Part shown: positions 27,547 through 36,402 of the stretch, piece by piece
Layout of the letters: every line of letters starts with the position of its first letter
How positions within the stretch are numbered: the stretch's first letter is position 1
Source: Clostridia bacterium
Lineage (GTDB): Bacteria; Bacillota; Clostridia; TANB77; CAG-508
Reading direction: 5' to 3'
DNA length: 64,000 bases
NCBI GenBank assembly: GCA_017939755.1
Contig: JAGBAJ010000042.1
Span: 146,320-210,319 of the forward strand
Made by a program: the position numbers and the translations under genes
The notes under the pieces: generated by a model
Databases searched by the model: none
What the model saw: the letters and a program-made list of their open reading frames with translations, nothing else
Told to the model about the DNA's origin: nothing

Positions 27547-28317
27547 TTAATTATTCTCCTCTAAAAAAAATTTGTCTAATATTCCTCTTAATAAGCTACA
27601 AATTTTATCTTGATTACGAAGTAATAGTTGTCCATGTCCTAATCCTTCAAAAATCTTTTCTTCATAATTTTGAATATATCGTTTTAAAATATTATGAGAT
27701 TTTTTTGCATAGGGCTCTTTACTTCCACACCATAAATAAACTTTTGTATCTGTATTTTTTAAATCAGGATTTGCTCTGTATGTATAATTTTCATAAAAAT
27801 TATTCTTCAAAGATTCTTCGCTAACATCTGTAAAATTCATACAAGTAAACATTTCATAATCTTCTTCTCCTAATCCCATGAGACTCATTACAAAATCCAT
27901 TGATTTAGGAAATTTACCACCATTTTTCTTTATCATATTATACATTTTTACACCATACCAAGCAGCAATTTTTCCTTGATGTGCAACATACACACCATCT
28001 AAAACAGCAGTTTCAATGTCTAAATTATTTCTTGCTAATAATTCTGAAAGTACAGTAGCCCCCTGTGAAACTCCATATACTCCGTGTATTTTTCCATTAT
28101 AGTTTTGTTTAATATATTCTTCTATTTTTCTACATTGTTCTGCAAAAGAAGTAAATGTAGGACTATTTGGATACATACCATCCATTGTAGGTATAATTAG
28201 TCTAAAATCTTTTGCTAGTGGCTTTAGTATTTCATATATTGTACTTGATTTCTGTAACATTCCGTGCATTGCAAGTAGGGTTGGTTTATCTTTTTCTCCA
28301 TATTCATTAAATAACAT
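27547..28317 (-). CDS. Alpha/beta hydrolase
   Basis: Soluble hydrolase of 256 residues. The oxyanion strand is LLAMHGMLQ near residue 18, the nucleophile elbow is YGVSQGA with the catalytic Ser, and a late GLGHGQLL supplies the His; an Asp/Glu before it (WCGSKEPY) is the likely acid position. The lid region (EDYEMFTCMNF) is helical. There is no signal peptide. It forms a two-gene unit with NUDIX copy 2. The substrate cannot be predicted. Confidence 0.88.
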   Translation of the reverse strand: MLFNEYGEKDKPTLLAMHGMLQKSSTIYEILKPLAKDFRLIIPTMDGMYPNSPTFTSFAEQCRKIEEYIKQNYNGKIHGVYGVSQGATVLSELLARNNLDIETAVLDGVYVAHQGKIAAWYGVKMYNMIKKNGGKFPKSMDFVMSLMGLGEEDYEMFTCMNFTDVSEESLKNNFYENYTYRANPDLKNTDTKVYLWCGSKEPYAKKSHNILKRYIQNYEEKIFEGLGHGQLLLRNQDKICSLLRGILDKFFLEENN

Positions 28318-28402
28318 TTAAGATTTCTCCTTTACAAATATGTTAAATTCCATATCCTTAATCTTTTTTTCATTTTACTAATGATCTTTTCTTATTGTTT
28401 TT

Positions 28403-30025
28403 TTACACATTAATATCCCTAAATCTTTTTGCTCCATATCTTTTTAAATATTTCCATAGTATTAAGTTAACTATACTAAATGCAAATAGCTCTAATATAA
28501 TAAACAAATCTATATTTATTTTGCTTCCTGCGATAATAATGCCAATGGCTCCCATTGCAGTAAACATTCCTATAAAAACTGAAAACATAGAACTCATACT
28601 TTGTTTTACAACTTCGGTGTCTGTTGTTGCATCCATTTTAGGATATTTTAAATTCATTATAATTCCTATAATTGCTGTAAATGTTGGTACAACAATAGAT
28701 GCAAATAAGATAAATACTATATCTATGACCTTTATTTTAAATGCAATGAAGAAAACTATATCACAAATAACAATTACTGGAATTGATATAATGTTACTTG
28801 TTAAAACTTTTGCAAGTATTATTTTGTCTGGGGATGTTGGTAAACTTTTTGTAATATTAAAACTTTTTCCTTCTAATGAAATCATAGATGATGTAATAGA
28901 TGTCATACATGATACAAATATTACAAAACAATAAAATATTTTTGGTAACATTTCCTTTATCTCATTAATTGAAATAGGAAGTGCATTTCCTTGTAGCATA
29001 GAATTTATAATTCCATCAAAATTAACAGATATGCACGCTGTAAAAGCTACCATTAAAACCATTCCAAATCCAGCATTTATGATAAATACAGGTGATGAGA
29101 AAAATCTTTTTATTTCTTTTTTAATTAAAGCTGATAATGGCTTTTTTACTTTGAACATTGCGTTTACAGCATTCTTTGTTTTTATTCTACTAATACCCTT
29201 TTCAGAAAGTTTTGATATTATTTTAAAGTAAAATATACTAGCAATATACACAAATAAAATTGCAGGAATAATATTTATTGCAAGTAAAATAATTAAATCG
29301 TTAATATTAAAGTTTTGTATTAAATTTATATATAATCCTGCTGGATAGTATATTTTTGTAATTGTATCATTTATACTATTTGCATTTTGCAATATATTTG
29401 CCATCATACCTTGCATATTAAAAGATACATAAAAGATGACTAATAAAATTAAACTTGTAAGTACCACTTGAACTATGTTTCTAGCTTTCGTTTTTGAAGC
29501 AACTAGCTTTATAATATATCCTATAATACATGCTACAATGGTTGGTATAATAGGTAATAACAATAACATCATAATTGATAATAAGTAAAAGTGAACACTT
29601 GGCTTTTCATACATAGCATATACAACAATTGCTGGTATCATAAATAAAGAATTGTATAAAATCTGAAAACTTATCATTTTGAATATTCTTGTAAAAAGGA
29701 TTTTTGATTTCGTAATGGGCATAGAAAACAACAAATTATTGTCTTTTGCTTCAAATAATATTCCTTGTGATTTATATACACCCTCTATTAGTGTTAGTAA
29801 AGATGTAATCATAACAAAAATTGTTAATATGATGTATGTTAAATTAACTTTTGCTAAACCTTCTGCTAATATTTTTGCATATGAACCTATGCTAAACATT
29901 AAAACAACTGCTAAAAATATTGGTAAAATTATTTTGCTTATTCTTGATTTGTTTTTTGATTTTATTTTAAACAAACTCATATCTTGCGACATAGTTGCTT
30001 TTAACAAAGATATTAATTTTTTCAT
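28403..30025 (-). CDS. ABC-2 type transporter permease
   Basis: Large membrane protein (540 residues) with about 12 hydrophobic segments in two halves, each preceded by an amphipathic region. It resembles the putative ABC exporter permeases found next to CcmA-like ATPases in Firmicutes. The ATPase gene lies 26 bases upstream, so the pair forms one exporter. The substrate is unknown; related systems export bacteriocins, lipids or drugs. The start MKKLISLLKATMSQD has GGAGTAAGAAT upstream. Confidence 0.85.
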   Translation of the reverse strand: MKKLISLLKATMSQDMSLFKIKSKNKSRISKIILPIFLAVVLMFSIGSYAKILAEGLAKVNLTYIILTIFVMITSLLTLIEGVYKSQGILFEAKDNNLLFSMPITKSKILFTRIFKMISFQILYNSLFMIPAIVVYAMYEKPSVHFYLLSIMMLLLLPIIPTIVACIIGYIIKLVASKTKARNIVQVVLTSLILLVIFYVSFNMQGMMANILQNANSINDTITKIYYPAGLYINLIQNFNINDLIILLAINIIPAILFVYIASIFYFKIISKLSEKGISRIKTKNAVNAMFKVKKPLSALIKKEIKRFFSSPVFIINAGFGMVLMVAFTACISVNFDGIINSMLQGNALPISINEIKEMLPKIFYCFVIFVSCMTSITSSMISLEGKSFNITKSLPTSPDKIILAKVLTSNIISIPVIVICDIVFFIAFKIKVIDIVFILFASIVVPTFTAIIGIIMNLKYPKMDATTDTEVVKQSMSSMFSVFIGMFTAMGAIGIIIAGSKINIDLFIILELFAFSIVNLILWKYLKRYGAKRFRDINV

Positions 30026-30051
30026 TTTTATTCTTACTCCTTTTATAGCAA

Positions 30052-30774
30052 TTATTTTTCGAACTTCTCTTCGTCTAATTCTAGGAAAACTTTCTCTAAT
30101 GATTCATCACCTTTGACTTCTTCCATATTTCCTACTTTTACAATTTTACCTTTTTTTATAATAGCTACTCTACTGCACAATTTTTCTGCTACTTCTAAAA
30201 TGTGAGTTGAAAAGAAAATTGTTTTTCCTTCTTTGCACATCTCACGCATGATTTCTTTCATATCAAATACTGCTTTAGGATCTAATCCAACAAAAGGCTC
30301 ATCCATAATTAATATATTTGGATTATGGGCAACCGCTGCAATTAGTGCTACTTTTTGTTTCATTCCATGTGAGAAAGAAGATATTTCATCATTCATATTA
30401 TTTGAAAGTTCAAATAAATTAACATATTTTTCAATTCTTTCTTTTCTCTCTGCTTTGGGCACTTCATACATATCACAAATAAAATTGATAAAGTCAATGG
30501 CTTTCATATTTTCATATAAATCTGGATTATCTGGAACATAAGCCATTTGCATTTTACAAGCGATTGGCTCTTTTTTTATAGATTTTTCATTTATTAAAAT
30601 ATCTCCTTGTTCAAAATCTAATATTCCTGCTATCGCCTTTATTGTTGTTGTTTTACCTGCTCCATTATGCCCAATAAATGCAAATATTTCTCCATCATTT
30701 ATTTTAAGAGATATATTATCTACTGCCTTTTTTTCATTATTATAAATCTTACTAAAATTTTTAATCTCAATCAT
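30052..30774 (-). CDS. ABC transporter ATP-binding protein
   Basis: A 240-residue ATPase of the CcmA/drug-export group. Walker A is GHNGAGKTT at about residues 36-44, the signature is SFSHGMKQKVAL (SHGMKQ, typical of ABC-2 systems), Walker B is ILIMDEPF, and the switch is FSTHI. It pairs with the permease gene directly downstream. AAAGGAG lies upstream of the ATG. Confidence 0.93.
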   Translation of the reverse strand: MIEIKNFSKIYNNEKKAVDNISLKINDGEIFAFIGHNGAGKTTTIKAIAGILDFEQGDILINEKSIKKEPIACKMQMAYVPDNPDLYENMKAIDFINFICDMYEVPKAERKERIEKYVNLFELSNNMNDEISSFSHGMKQKVALIAAVAHNPNILIMDEPFVGLDPKAVFDMKEIMREMCKEGKTIFFSTHILEVAEKLCSRVAIIKKGKIVKVGNMEEVKGDESLEKVFLELDEEKFEK

Positions 30775-30833
30775 TTAACTATATTTCTCCTTTTTCAAAA
30801 TCAATATTTAATTTTGTTACGATTATATATTAA

Positions 30834-30868
30834 AGGACAGATAATTTCAACTTATTATCTGCCCTATA
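30834..30868 (-). terminator. Terminator of the AraC-type regulator gene
   Basis: On the minus strand GGGCAGATAAT pairs with ATTATCTGTCC around an eight-base loop and is followed by TTTAAT. It starts 10 bases after the stop codon at 30878 and separates this gene from the ABC exporter. Confidence 0.7.
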
Positions 30869-30877
30869 ATTTGTATT

Positions 30878-31732
30878 TTATTTTTTCTTAATGGGAATCC
30901 AAATTTCACTATAATATTTTTCATCATCAATTCCTTTTTTATAATCTTTTGGATTTGAATACATTTCAATATTATACCCTGCTGCTATTTCATAATCATT
31001 TGAATTAGGTAACCACTCTTTAAATATTCTTTCATTCGTTTCTCTCATTCTCACACTTGCTGAACCTATACAAGAGAAAACTACCCAAGTAAATTTTGGA
31101 ATTTCTATTATTTCAAAGCCTTTAGGAACTTTTAATTCAGAATTATAATCATCTCCAATAACATAATCGAACACATCATACCCCATATTAGTATCAATAT
31201 TAACAGCATATTTAGGTTTTATTTTACTAAATACATTTTTCATAAAAAATTTTTTCCATATTTTTGGTATTTCTTGATTTGCAGTTTCATATTTAAAACT
31301 ATCTTTTAAGCCAACAACTCTAAATGCTTCCTTTTCTACAACTTTGTACTCCATAGTATAACCACCTTTCAACATTAATTTTATTTTTAAAGGTGCAAAT
31401 TCTTTTATTTTTCCACCTCTACGAACTTCTGTTGGAGTAGAGCCATGAAATCTTGTAAATGCTTTTGTAAAACTATCTGGAGAATCATATCCATATTTTA
31501 AAGCTATATCAATTATTCTATTATCAGTATGCAACAATTCATAACCTGCAAGTGATAGTTTTCTGTTTCTAATATATTCACTTATTGAATAACCACATAA
31601 CATAGAAAATCCTTTTTGAAAATAAAATGATGATATATACAAATGGTTTGCAATATCTTCAATAGTTATATCATTTGTTAAATTATTTTCTATATATTCA
31701 ATAGCTCTACTAATAGATTCACTCCAATTCAT
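30878..31732 (-). CDS. AraC-family regulator with GyrI-like effector domain
   Basis: The N-terminal 105 residues hold two helix-turn-helix motifs of the AraC type (ITIEDIANHLYISSFYFQKGF; IIDIALKYGYDSPDSFTKAF, given here in short segments only as markers: IEDIANHLYIS and ALKYGYDSPDSF). From about residue 125 a GyrI-like/SOUL-fold ligand domain follows (EYKVVEKEAFRVVGLK), ending EIWIPIKKK, typical of the family. Such proteins bind drugs or other small molecules and activate nearby genes. Candidate targets are the ABC exporter downstream or the SDR/methyltransferase genes upstream. Confidence 0.93.
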   Translation of the reverse strand: MNWSESISRAIEYIENNLTNDITIEDIANHLYISSFYFQKGFSMLCGYSISEYIRNRKLSLAGYELLHTDNRIIDIALKYGYDSPDSFTKAFTRFHGSTPTEVRRGGKIKEFAPLKIKLMLKGGYTMEYKVVEKEAFRVVGLKDSFKYETANQEIPKIWKKFFMKNVFSKIKPKYAVNIDTNMGYDVFDYVIGDDYNSELKVPKGFEIIEIPKFTWVVFSCIGSASVRMRETNERIFKEWLPNSNDYEIAAGYNIEMYSNPKDYKKGIDDEKYYSEIWIPIKKK

Positions 31733-31861
31733 ATTTTTTCTCCTTTCAGTTCGTAAATAAATTTTAACTTAAAAAGATTTATTATACCCGATATTTCTTG
31801 TTAATATTTGTCTATAAATAAAAAGCAAATTGAAAAAATCTGCCCTACTTGTAATTTGTAA

Positions 31862-33004
31862 TTACCTTTGTTTATTTATACAAGTTTTAATATCTAATAT
31901 CCAACCCTTTATAATATTACTATTTTCTTGTAGTTTTTCTTTATTCTTTTCAAATCCTTGTAATAATTGATATTGGTGTTCCCAATAGACAATTAATGAT
32001 TCTAATAATTTATATTCATCAGTAGATAAAATTCCTTTACTTTTTTTCATACTTTTCATTATTTTATATACTTCATCTGCTGACTTTCCAACACACTTTT
32101 TAAAATCTCGTAATACCCATTGCCTTTCAAAGATATTTCGTTCTTTCCATCCTAAGTATTGTTCTTCATAAGTCTTAATAACTCTTGATAAAAGTTCAAA
32201 ATTACAACTTCCATAAGATTCATTTCTACTTTCTAATCCATTTAATACTTGTATAGAGCCAATCTCTTGTCCGTTATATTCTTTAGCATTTAATACTGAT
32301 AATGCAAAACCAAAAGCAGCATCTTCTACACTTATAATGTGTTCTTTATTCATCTCATAAAATTCTTCTAATGAAATATTCATACTTTTGGCAACAACTT
32401 CTATTGATTTCATAGCAGTTTCTGTCTTTACTAATCCTGGACTTATTGTATACGAATATATATTAGTGTTTTCTAATTCCATAGATAAAGTATTACTTAA
32501 TTCTACTTGAGCAGTTTTAAATATTTCATAAGCTCCCATATATGCAATTGCTCCAGAACTAGAAACAAACACAAATGTACCTGAATTTCTCCTTCTCATT
32601 TCATCTATAAAGCAGTTTACCAACAAAACTGGTGCTTTAAAATTCACAAGATAACCATTATCCCAATCATTACTACTAACTTTTCCTATTTCTCCTAAAT
32701 GCAGTATTGCAGCATTATTAAAAATAATATCAGGACAGCCATATTTATCAAGTACATATTTTTTCATTTTTAATATGCTATTTTCTTCTGCTAAATCTAT
32801 ATTATAGAACTCAACTTTATCTTTATATATTGAATTGATTGTTCTTTCTGCATTTTCTCCTTTTTCTTTGTCAACCTCTAAAATAATCACTTTTGCTCCC
32901 ATTATTGCAAAACATTTAGCAGTTTCAAAACCTATTCCTCCACCTGCACCTGTTATCAAAATTATTTTATTATCTAATGTTTTTCTATAATCATTTATAT
33001 TCAT
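31862..33004 (-). CDS. Short-chain dehydrogenase/reductase with C-terminal extension
   Basis: NAD(P)-dependent oxidoreductase. The Rossmann motif TGAGGGIG lies near residue 18; NNAAI is the NAG-like motif; SSSGAIAYMGAYEIFK supplies Ser, Tyr and Lys of the catalytic triad. An acidic residue after beta-2 (ILEVDKEKG) suggests NAD preference. The SDR domain ends near residue 255; the remaining 125 residues form a charged helical extension not typical of the family. It follows the methyltransferase gene by 35 bases, and the two probably act on one substrate. Confidence 0.88.
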   Translation of the reverse strand: MNINDYRKTLDNKIILITGAGGGIGFETAKCFAIMGAKVIILEVDKEKGENAERTINSIYKDKVEFYNIDLAEENSILKMKKYVLDKYGCPDIIFNNAAILHLGEIGKVSSNDWDNGYLVNFKAPVLLVNCFIDEMRRRNSGTFVFVSSSGAIAYMGAYEIFKTAQVELSNTLSMELENTNIYSYTISPGLVKTETAMKSIEVVAKSMNISLEEFYEMNKEHIISVEDAAFGFALSVLNAKEYNGQEIGSIQVLNGLESRNESYGSCNFELLSRVIKTYEEQYLGWKERNIFERQWVLRDFKKCVGKSADEVYKIMKSMKKSKGILSTDEYKLLESLIVYWEHQYQLLQGFEKNKEKLQENSNIIKGWILDIKTCINKQR

Positions 33005-33039
33005 AATATTTTCTACCTCGATTAATTGTAATTTATCGC

Positions 33040-34023
33040 TTACTTTTGAGCTATATACAAAGTTGCAGGACTTGGAATTTCATCTATTATTTCAATGTTT
33101 GAAAAATTGCAATCTTTTAATAAATCGTTAATTTCCCTATGAGTATATACTTTTCCATTTTGAGAGCTTACTATCATTTCTATTGCAAATTGAACAGAAA
33201 ATTCAGGACTTATCTTATCATCATTCAAGAAAAAACTTGTTAAAAATAATCTTCCATTTGGCTTTAATACACTATAAATATTGTTTAATAGTCTTTTTAA
33301 ATTTCCATCTGGTTCTTGATGCACAACTGCAAATAGAAATACAGCATCATAAAATCCATCTGGGAAGTCTTTATTATAATCACAAGAAACTGATTTAAGT
33401 CTATCTTGTAATTTTTCCTTTTCTATATTTCTATTTTGGATTTTTGAAACTTGTGGCAAATCTATCATTGTACCTGTAACAGATTTATATTTTTTGGATA
33501 CATTTATCAAATATGTCCCTGCACCTGCTCCTATATCTAATATCCTATGATTTTCAAAATCATATTTGCTTGCAATATATTCTGCTTGTGGTATAGCATT
33601 TGCCTGCATTCCTTCTACAAAGCTTTCAGCTTGTTCATCTGTCAATTTTTCAAAATTACTAGTTGATAACTCATTATTTTTTATAGCATTTTCCAAGTTA
33701 TTATATTTCTTCATAATAGTTTGAGCAAAATTTATATATCCTGTTTGATTAAACTTTGACCCCTTTAATAAAACATCTTTATATTCATCTAAATAATATC
33801 CATTTTCATTTTTACTTATAATTTTATAAAATACCAAACCATTTAAAATTGGCTCTATTCTATTACTCATAACTTCTAATTTTTTTGCTATTTGTTCGAT
33901 ATTTTTGTCTCTTTCCGTCAAGCAATTAAAAATTCCTATATTATTTGCTGCTATTATTAAATTTGTTAATTTGTAACTATTTACCATTGCTTTGAAATTA
34001 CTCATTTCTTCTTTTATATTCAT
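33040..34023 (-). CDS. SAM-dependent methyltransferase, O-methyltransferase type
   Basis: A winged-helix-like dimerisation domain covers residues 1-90 (LTERDKNIEQIAKKLEV), then a class I methyltransferase domain: ILDIGAGAGTYLINV (motif I, SAM binding), TGTMIDLPQV (acidic ribose contact), DAVFLFAVVHQEPD (motif IV region) and LKPNGRLFLTSFF (motif VI). The layout is that of PF00891-like small-molecule O-methyltransferases used in secondary metabolism. GGAGGTC lies upstream of the ATG. It sits in a three-gene unit with the SDR and a membrane protein. Confidence 0.9.
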   Translation of the reverse strand: MNIKEEMSNFKAMVNSYKLTNLIIAANNIGIFNCLTERDKNIEQIAKKLEVMSNRIEPILNGLVFYKIISKNENGYYLDEYKDVLLKGSKFNQTGYINFAQTIMKKYNNLENAIKNNELSTSNFEKLTDEQAESFVEGMQANAIPQAEYIASKYDFENHRILDIGAGAGTYLINVSKKYKSVTGTMIDLPQVSKIQNRNIEKEKLQDRLKSVSCDYNKDFPDGFYDAVFLFAVVHQEPDGNLKRLLNNIYSVLKPNGRLFLTSFFLNDDKISPEFSVQFAIEMIVSSQNGKVYTHREINDLLKDCNFSNIEIIDEIPSPATLYIAQK

Positions 34024-34050
34024 AAAGACCTCCTCTAAAAATTAATATCT

Positions 34051-34542
34051 TTAAAATAATAAAACTAATGTTCCTACTATCAAACAAGTAGGAATACCAA
34101 ATAACATTCCTTTTAAACTTCCTTTAATCTGAAACCAATAATCTTTATATTCTTTCATTCCCTCTGTACCAGGTATTATTACTTTCTTACTATGACAAAA
34201 CCAAATACAATCTATAAATATAGCGTCCCACCAATTAACAACATTCCACAATAGATAAGAATATAAAAATCCTTTTTCAAATGTATCCGCTCCATTAAAC
34301 TTATATACAATAAAAGCCAATATTAAACCAAAAACGATAATTGCTATAATCTTTCTTATAATATCAGTTTTACTATACCCTTTTTGCTCATCTGTAATTA
34401 ACCCCAATTCTTTTGCTCTATTTTGTATTGCTGGTGGATAATCATGTATCATATTTAAAGGATTAGAATACATTGTTAAAAATATAATCAAAGTAAATAT
34501 TAAGCATGCAATTATACTTTCATTATAATAACCATTAAACAT
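34051..34542 (-). CDS. Small integral membrane protein, 163 residues
   Basis: About four hydrophobic segments (residues 10-26, 65-85, 90-110 and 145-163) with a conserved-looking NVVNWWDAIFIDCIWF patch containing acidic and aromatic residues inside the membrane region. I do not recognise a named family; similar proteins occur in Clostridia. It starts the unit with the methyltransferase and SDR genes, 27 bases upstream, so it may handle the same hydrophobic compound. GGAAGATATG forms the start region. Confidence 0.75.
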   Translation of the reverse strand: MFNGYYNESIIACLIFTLIIFLTMYSNPLNMIHDYPPAIQNRAKELGLITDEQKGYSKTDIIRKIIAIIVFGLILAFIVYKFNGADTFEKGFLYSYLLWNVVNWWDAIFIDCIWFCHSKKVIIPGTEGMKEYKDYWFQIKGSLKGMLFGIPTCLIVGTLVLLF

Positions 34543-34618
34543 ATCTTCCTTTCAAATTACTTATCATAATAAGTTATATTAATAAAATCTAATAGATTCA
34601 AGGCTTTTGATTCATTAT

Positions 34619-35296
34619 TTAATCATTTATATTTCTTATTTCTAACAACATTTTATAAATTAATTGTGAGCCTTCTTTTAAGTTATTTTCATCAAATACT
34701 CCAGTTTGTCTATCTTTAGTCCAATCCTTGAATATTTCGATAACTTCATCTATATTCTTTTCGGTTACCATATCATGGATGATTTTTTTTGCAGTATTTA
34801 TATATCCCCTTCCTGCACAAATAGGAAGTGCAGCAAAAATAGACTTATCTGGCAGCTCTGATTTATTATATAACTCCATTACCAATTCATCTGTTAAAGG
34901 TCGCGGATTTGTTACAATTATTTTATTAGTTATAAATACACCATGTGGTGAATTAGGACTTGCTGAATCAATAACTTCAGCATCTTCTGGAATTGTTACA
35001 TCGTATAATACATCACCTCTACAAATCCATCTAAGAATTTTTTCTTCCAAAGAAAAATTAAAACCTCCATTATTTTCTGGTTTTGTATCTTTTGGATTCC
35101 ATTTCTCCGCTACATTAACTTCTCCTATTTTAAAATCATAACCGTTTCCTGCTTTTGACTTTGTTCCAAACATAACTCGAACAAACTTAAGGCTATCTAT
35201 TTGTTTTCTTGTTAACTTATTACCACTATATAATTTTATCTTTTTTAAATTTCTTTTTTTATCTGCTGGAATATATGAATTCTTTTTAAATAACAT
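34619..35296 (-). CDS. Unknown 225-residue protein
   Basis: I do not recognise this soluble protein. A Lys-rich N-terminus (DKKRNLKKIKLYSGNK) is followed by a region around LRWICRGDVLYDVTIPEDAE and NKIIVTNPRPLTDELVMELY. The pattern of a short strand, a PEDAEV turn and a helical C-terminal half suggests a small alpha/beta domain followed by a helical bundle. No signal peptide or membrane segment is seen. AGGTGTGTGTAA lies before the ATG. It stands 76 bases upstream of the membrane protein gene and may or may not belong to that unit. Confidence 0.75.
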   Translation of the reverse strand: MLFKKNSYIPADKKRNLKKIKLYSGNKLTRKQIDSLKFVRVMFGTKSKAGNGYDFKIGEVNVAEKWNPKDTKPENNGGFNFSLEEKILRWICRGDVLYDVTIPEDAEVIDSASPNSPHGVFITNKIIVTNPRPLTDELVMELYNKSELPDKSIFAALPICAGRGYINTAKKIIHDMVTEKNIDEVIEIFKDWTKDRQTGVFDENNLKEGSQLIYKMLLEIRNIND

Positions 35297-35379
35297 TTAC
35301 ACACACCTCATATTTCATAATAACAATTAATATTTTATACCATTTGGCACAACTTAGCAAATAATTTACATTATGACAC

Positions 35380-35416
35380 AAAAAAAGGATGCTCTATATT
35401 TTTAAATAGAGCATTC
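35380..35416 (-). terminator. Terminator of the ZIP transporter gene
   Basis: On the minus strand AATGCTCTAT pairs with ATAGAGCATCC around a short loop, followed by seven T. It begins seven bases after the stop codon. Confidence 0.85.
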
Positions 35417-35422
35417 TGTATA

Positions 35423-36199
35423 TTATCCTAAAGCAACATCTAGTATCATCATAATTACAAAGCCTATTGCAACTCCTATTGTTCCAATATTGGAATGCTT
35501 ACCTGCTTGTGATTCTGGAATTAATTCTTCCACTACTACATAAATCATAGCTCCTGCTGCAAACGATAGCAGATATGGAAGTACTGGTACAACTGCATTT
35601 GTAAGTAGTATTGTAAGACCTGCTCCTATTGGTTCCACAATTCCTGATAGAGTTCCGTATAAAAATGCTTTTGATTTTGATACTCCTTCGCTTTTCAAAG
35701 GCATTGAAATAATTGCACCTTCTGGAAAGTTCTGAATTGCAATTCCAATTGCTAATGCACATGCTCCTGCCATTGTTATTCCTGTGTTTCCGATTACTGC
35801 TCCAGCAAATGTCACTCCTACTGCCATTCCTTCAGGAATATTATGAAGTGTTACAGCTAAGACCATCATAGTTGTTTTCTTTAATTTTGATTTTACTCCT
35901 TCTGGTTTTTCGCTTTTTAAGTGTAGATGTGGAATTAAACTGTCTAAAACTAATAAAAATACTATTCCCAATAAGAACCCTATACTGGCAGGAATCCAAG
36001 CCGCTTTTCCTTGCTCTTCTGCCATATCTATTGATGGTATAATTAATGACCATACAGAAGCTGCTATCATTACTCCAGATGCAAATCCTAAAAGTAATTT
36101 TTCTATTTTATTGTTCATCTTGTTTTTCATTAAGAATACCATTGCAGAGCCTAAAGTTGTACCTAAAAATGGTATTAACAATCCTGTAAATACGTTCAT
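35423..36199 (-). CDS. ZIP-family metal transporter
   Basis: Eight-helix metal importer of the ZIP family (ZupT/GufA-like), 258 residues. The metal-binding helix IV motif VTLHNIPEGMAVG and the helix V motif AIQNFPEGAIIS are intact; a His-rich loop (LIPHLHLKSEKPEG) lies between helices III and IV as usual. Substrates are likely zinc, iron or manganese. GGAGGAAATAATAATT precedes the ATG. The gene is monocistronic, closed by the hairpin at 35380-35416. Confidence 0.94.
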   Translation of the reverse strand: MNVFTGLLIPFLGTTLGSAMVFLMKNKMNNKIEKLLLGFASGVMIAASVWSLIIPSIDMAEEQGKAAWIPASIGFLLGIVFLLVLDSLIPHLHLKSEKPEGVKSKLKKTTMMVLAVTLHNIPEGMAVGVTFAGAVIGNTGITMAGACALAIGIAIQNFPEGAIISMPLKSEGVSKSKAFLYGTLSGIVEPIGAGLTILLTNAVVPVLPYLLSFAAGAMIYVVVEELIPESQAGKHSNIGTIGVAIGFVIMMILDVALG

Positions 36200-36258
36200 A
36201 ATTATTATTTCCTCCTAGTTACTGGTTAATGATTTTAAATTACAATACTTTAAAATTT

Positions 36259-36377
36259 AGTTATCAGTCAGTCTTAATTTTTTAGTTTATCTATGTAAAT
36301 AGCCCAGGAATGTGTATTTATACATTCCTTACTCTACTTTTCTATATCATTTATATAAATTATGGCTGACTGGTAAC
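36259..36377. repeat. Short element with GTTAC(C)AGTCAG terminal inverted repeats
   Basis: Left end AGTTATCAGTCAGTC and right end (reverse strand) GTTACCAGTCAGCC are about 20 bases of imperfect inverted repeat enclosing 119 bases. The right end matches the ends of the 831-bp module at 51464-52294. Inside are a GGAATGT/ACATTCC hairpin and a 24-base stretch (36323-36346) identical to 19332-19355. It resembles a miniature inverted-repeat element between the ZIP and ABC genes. Confidence 0.65.
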
Positions 36378-36402
36378 AAAATTTATATTATTAACTTTCC
36401 TA

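Noticed and set aside
35499..35762. Minus-strand frame inside the ZIP transporter gene
   Set aside because: Out-of-frame shadow with no ribosome binding site and Arg/Cys/Ser-rich random-like product.
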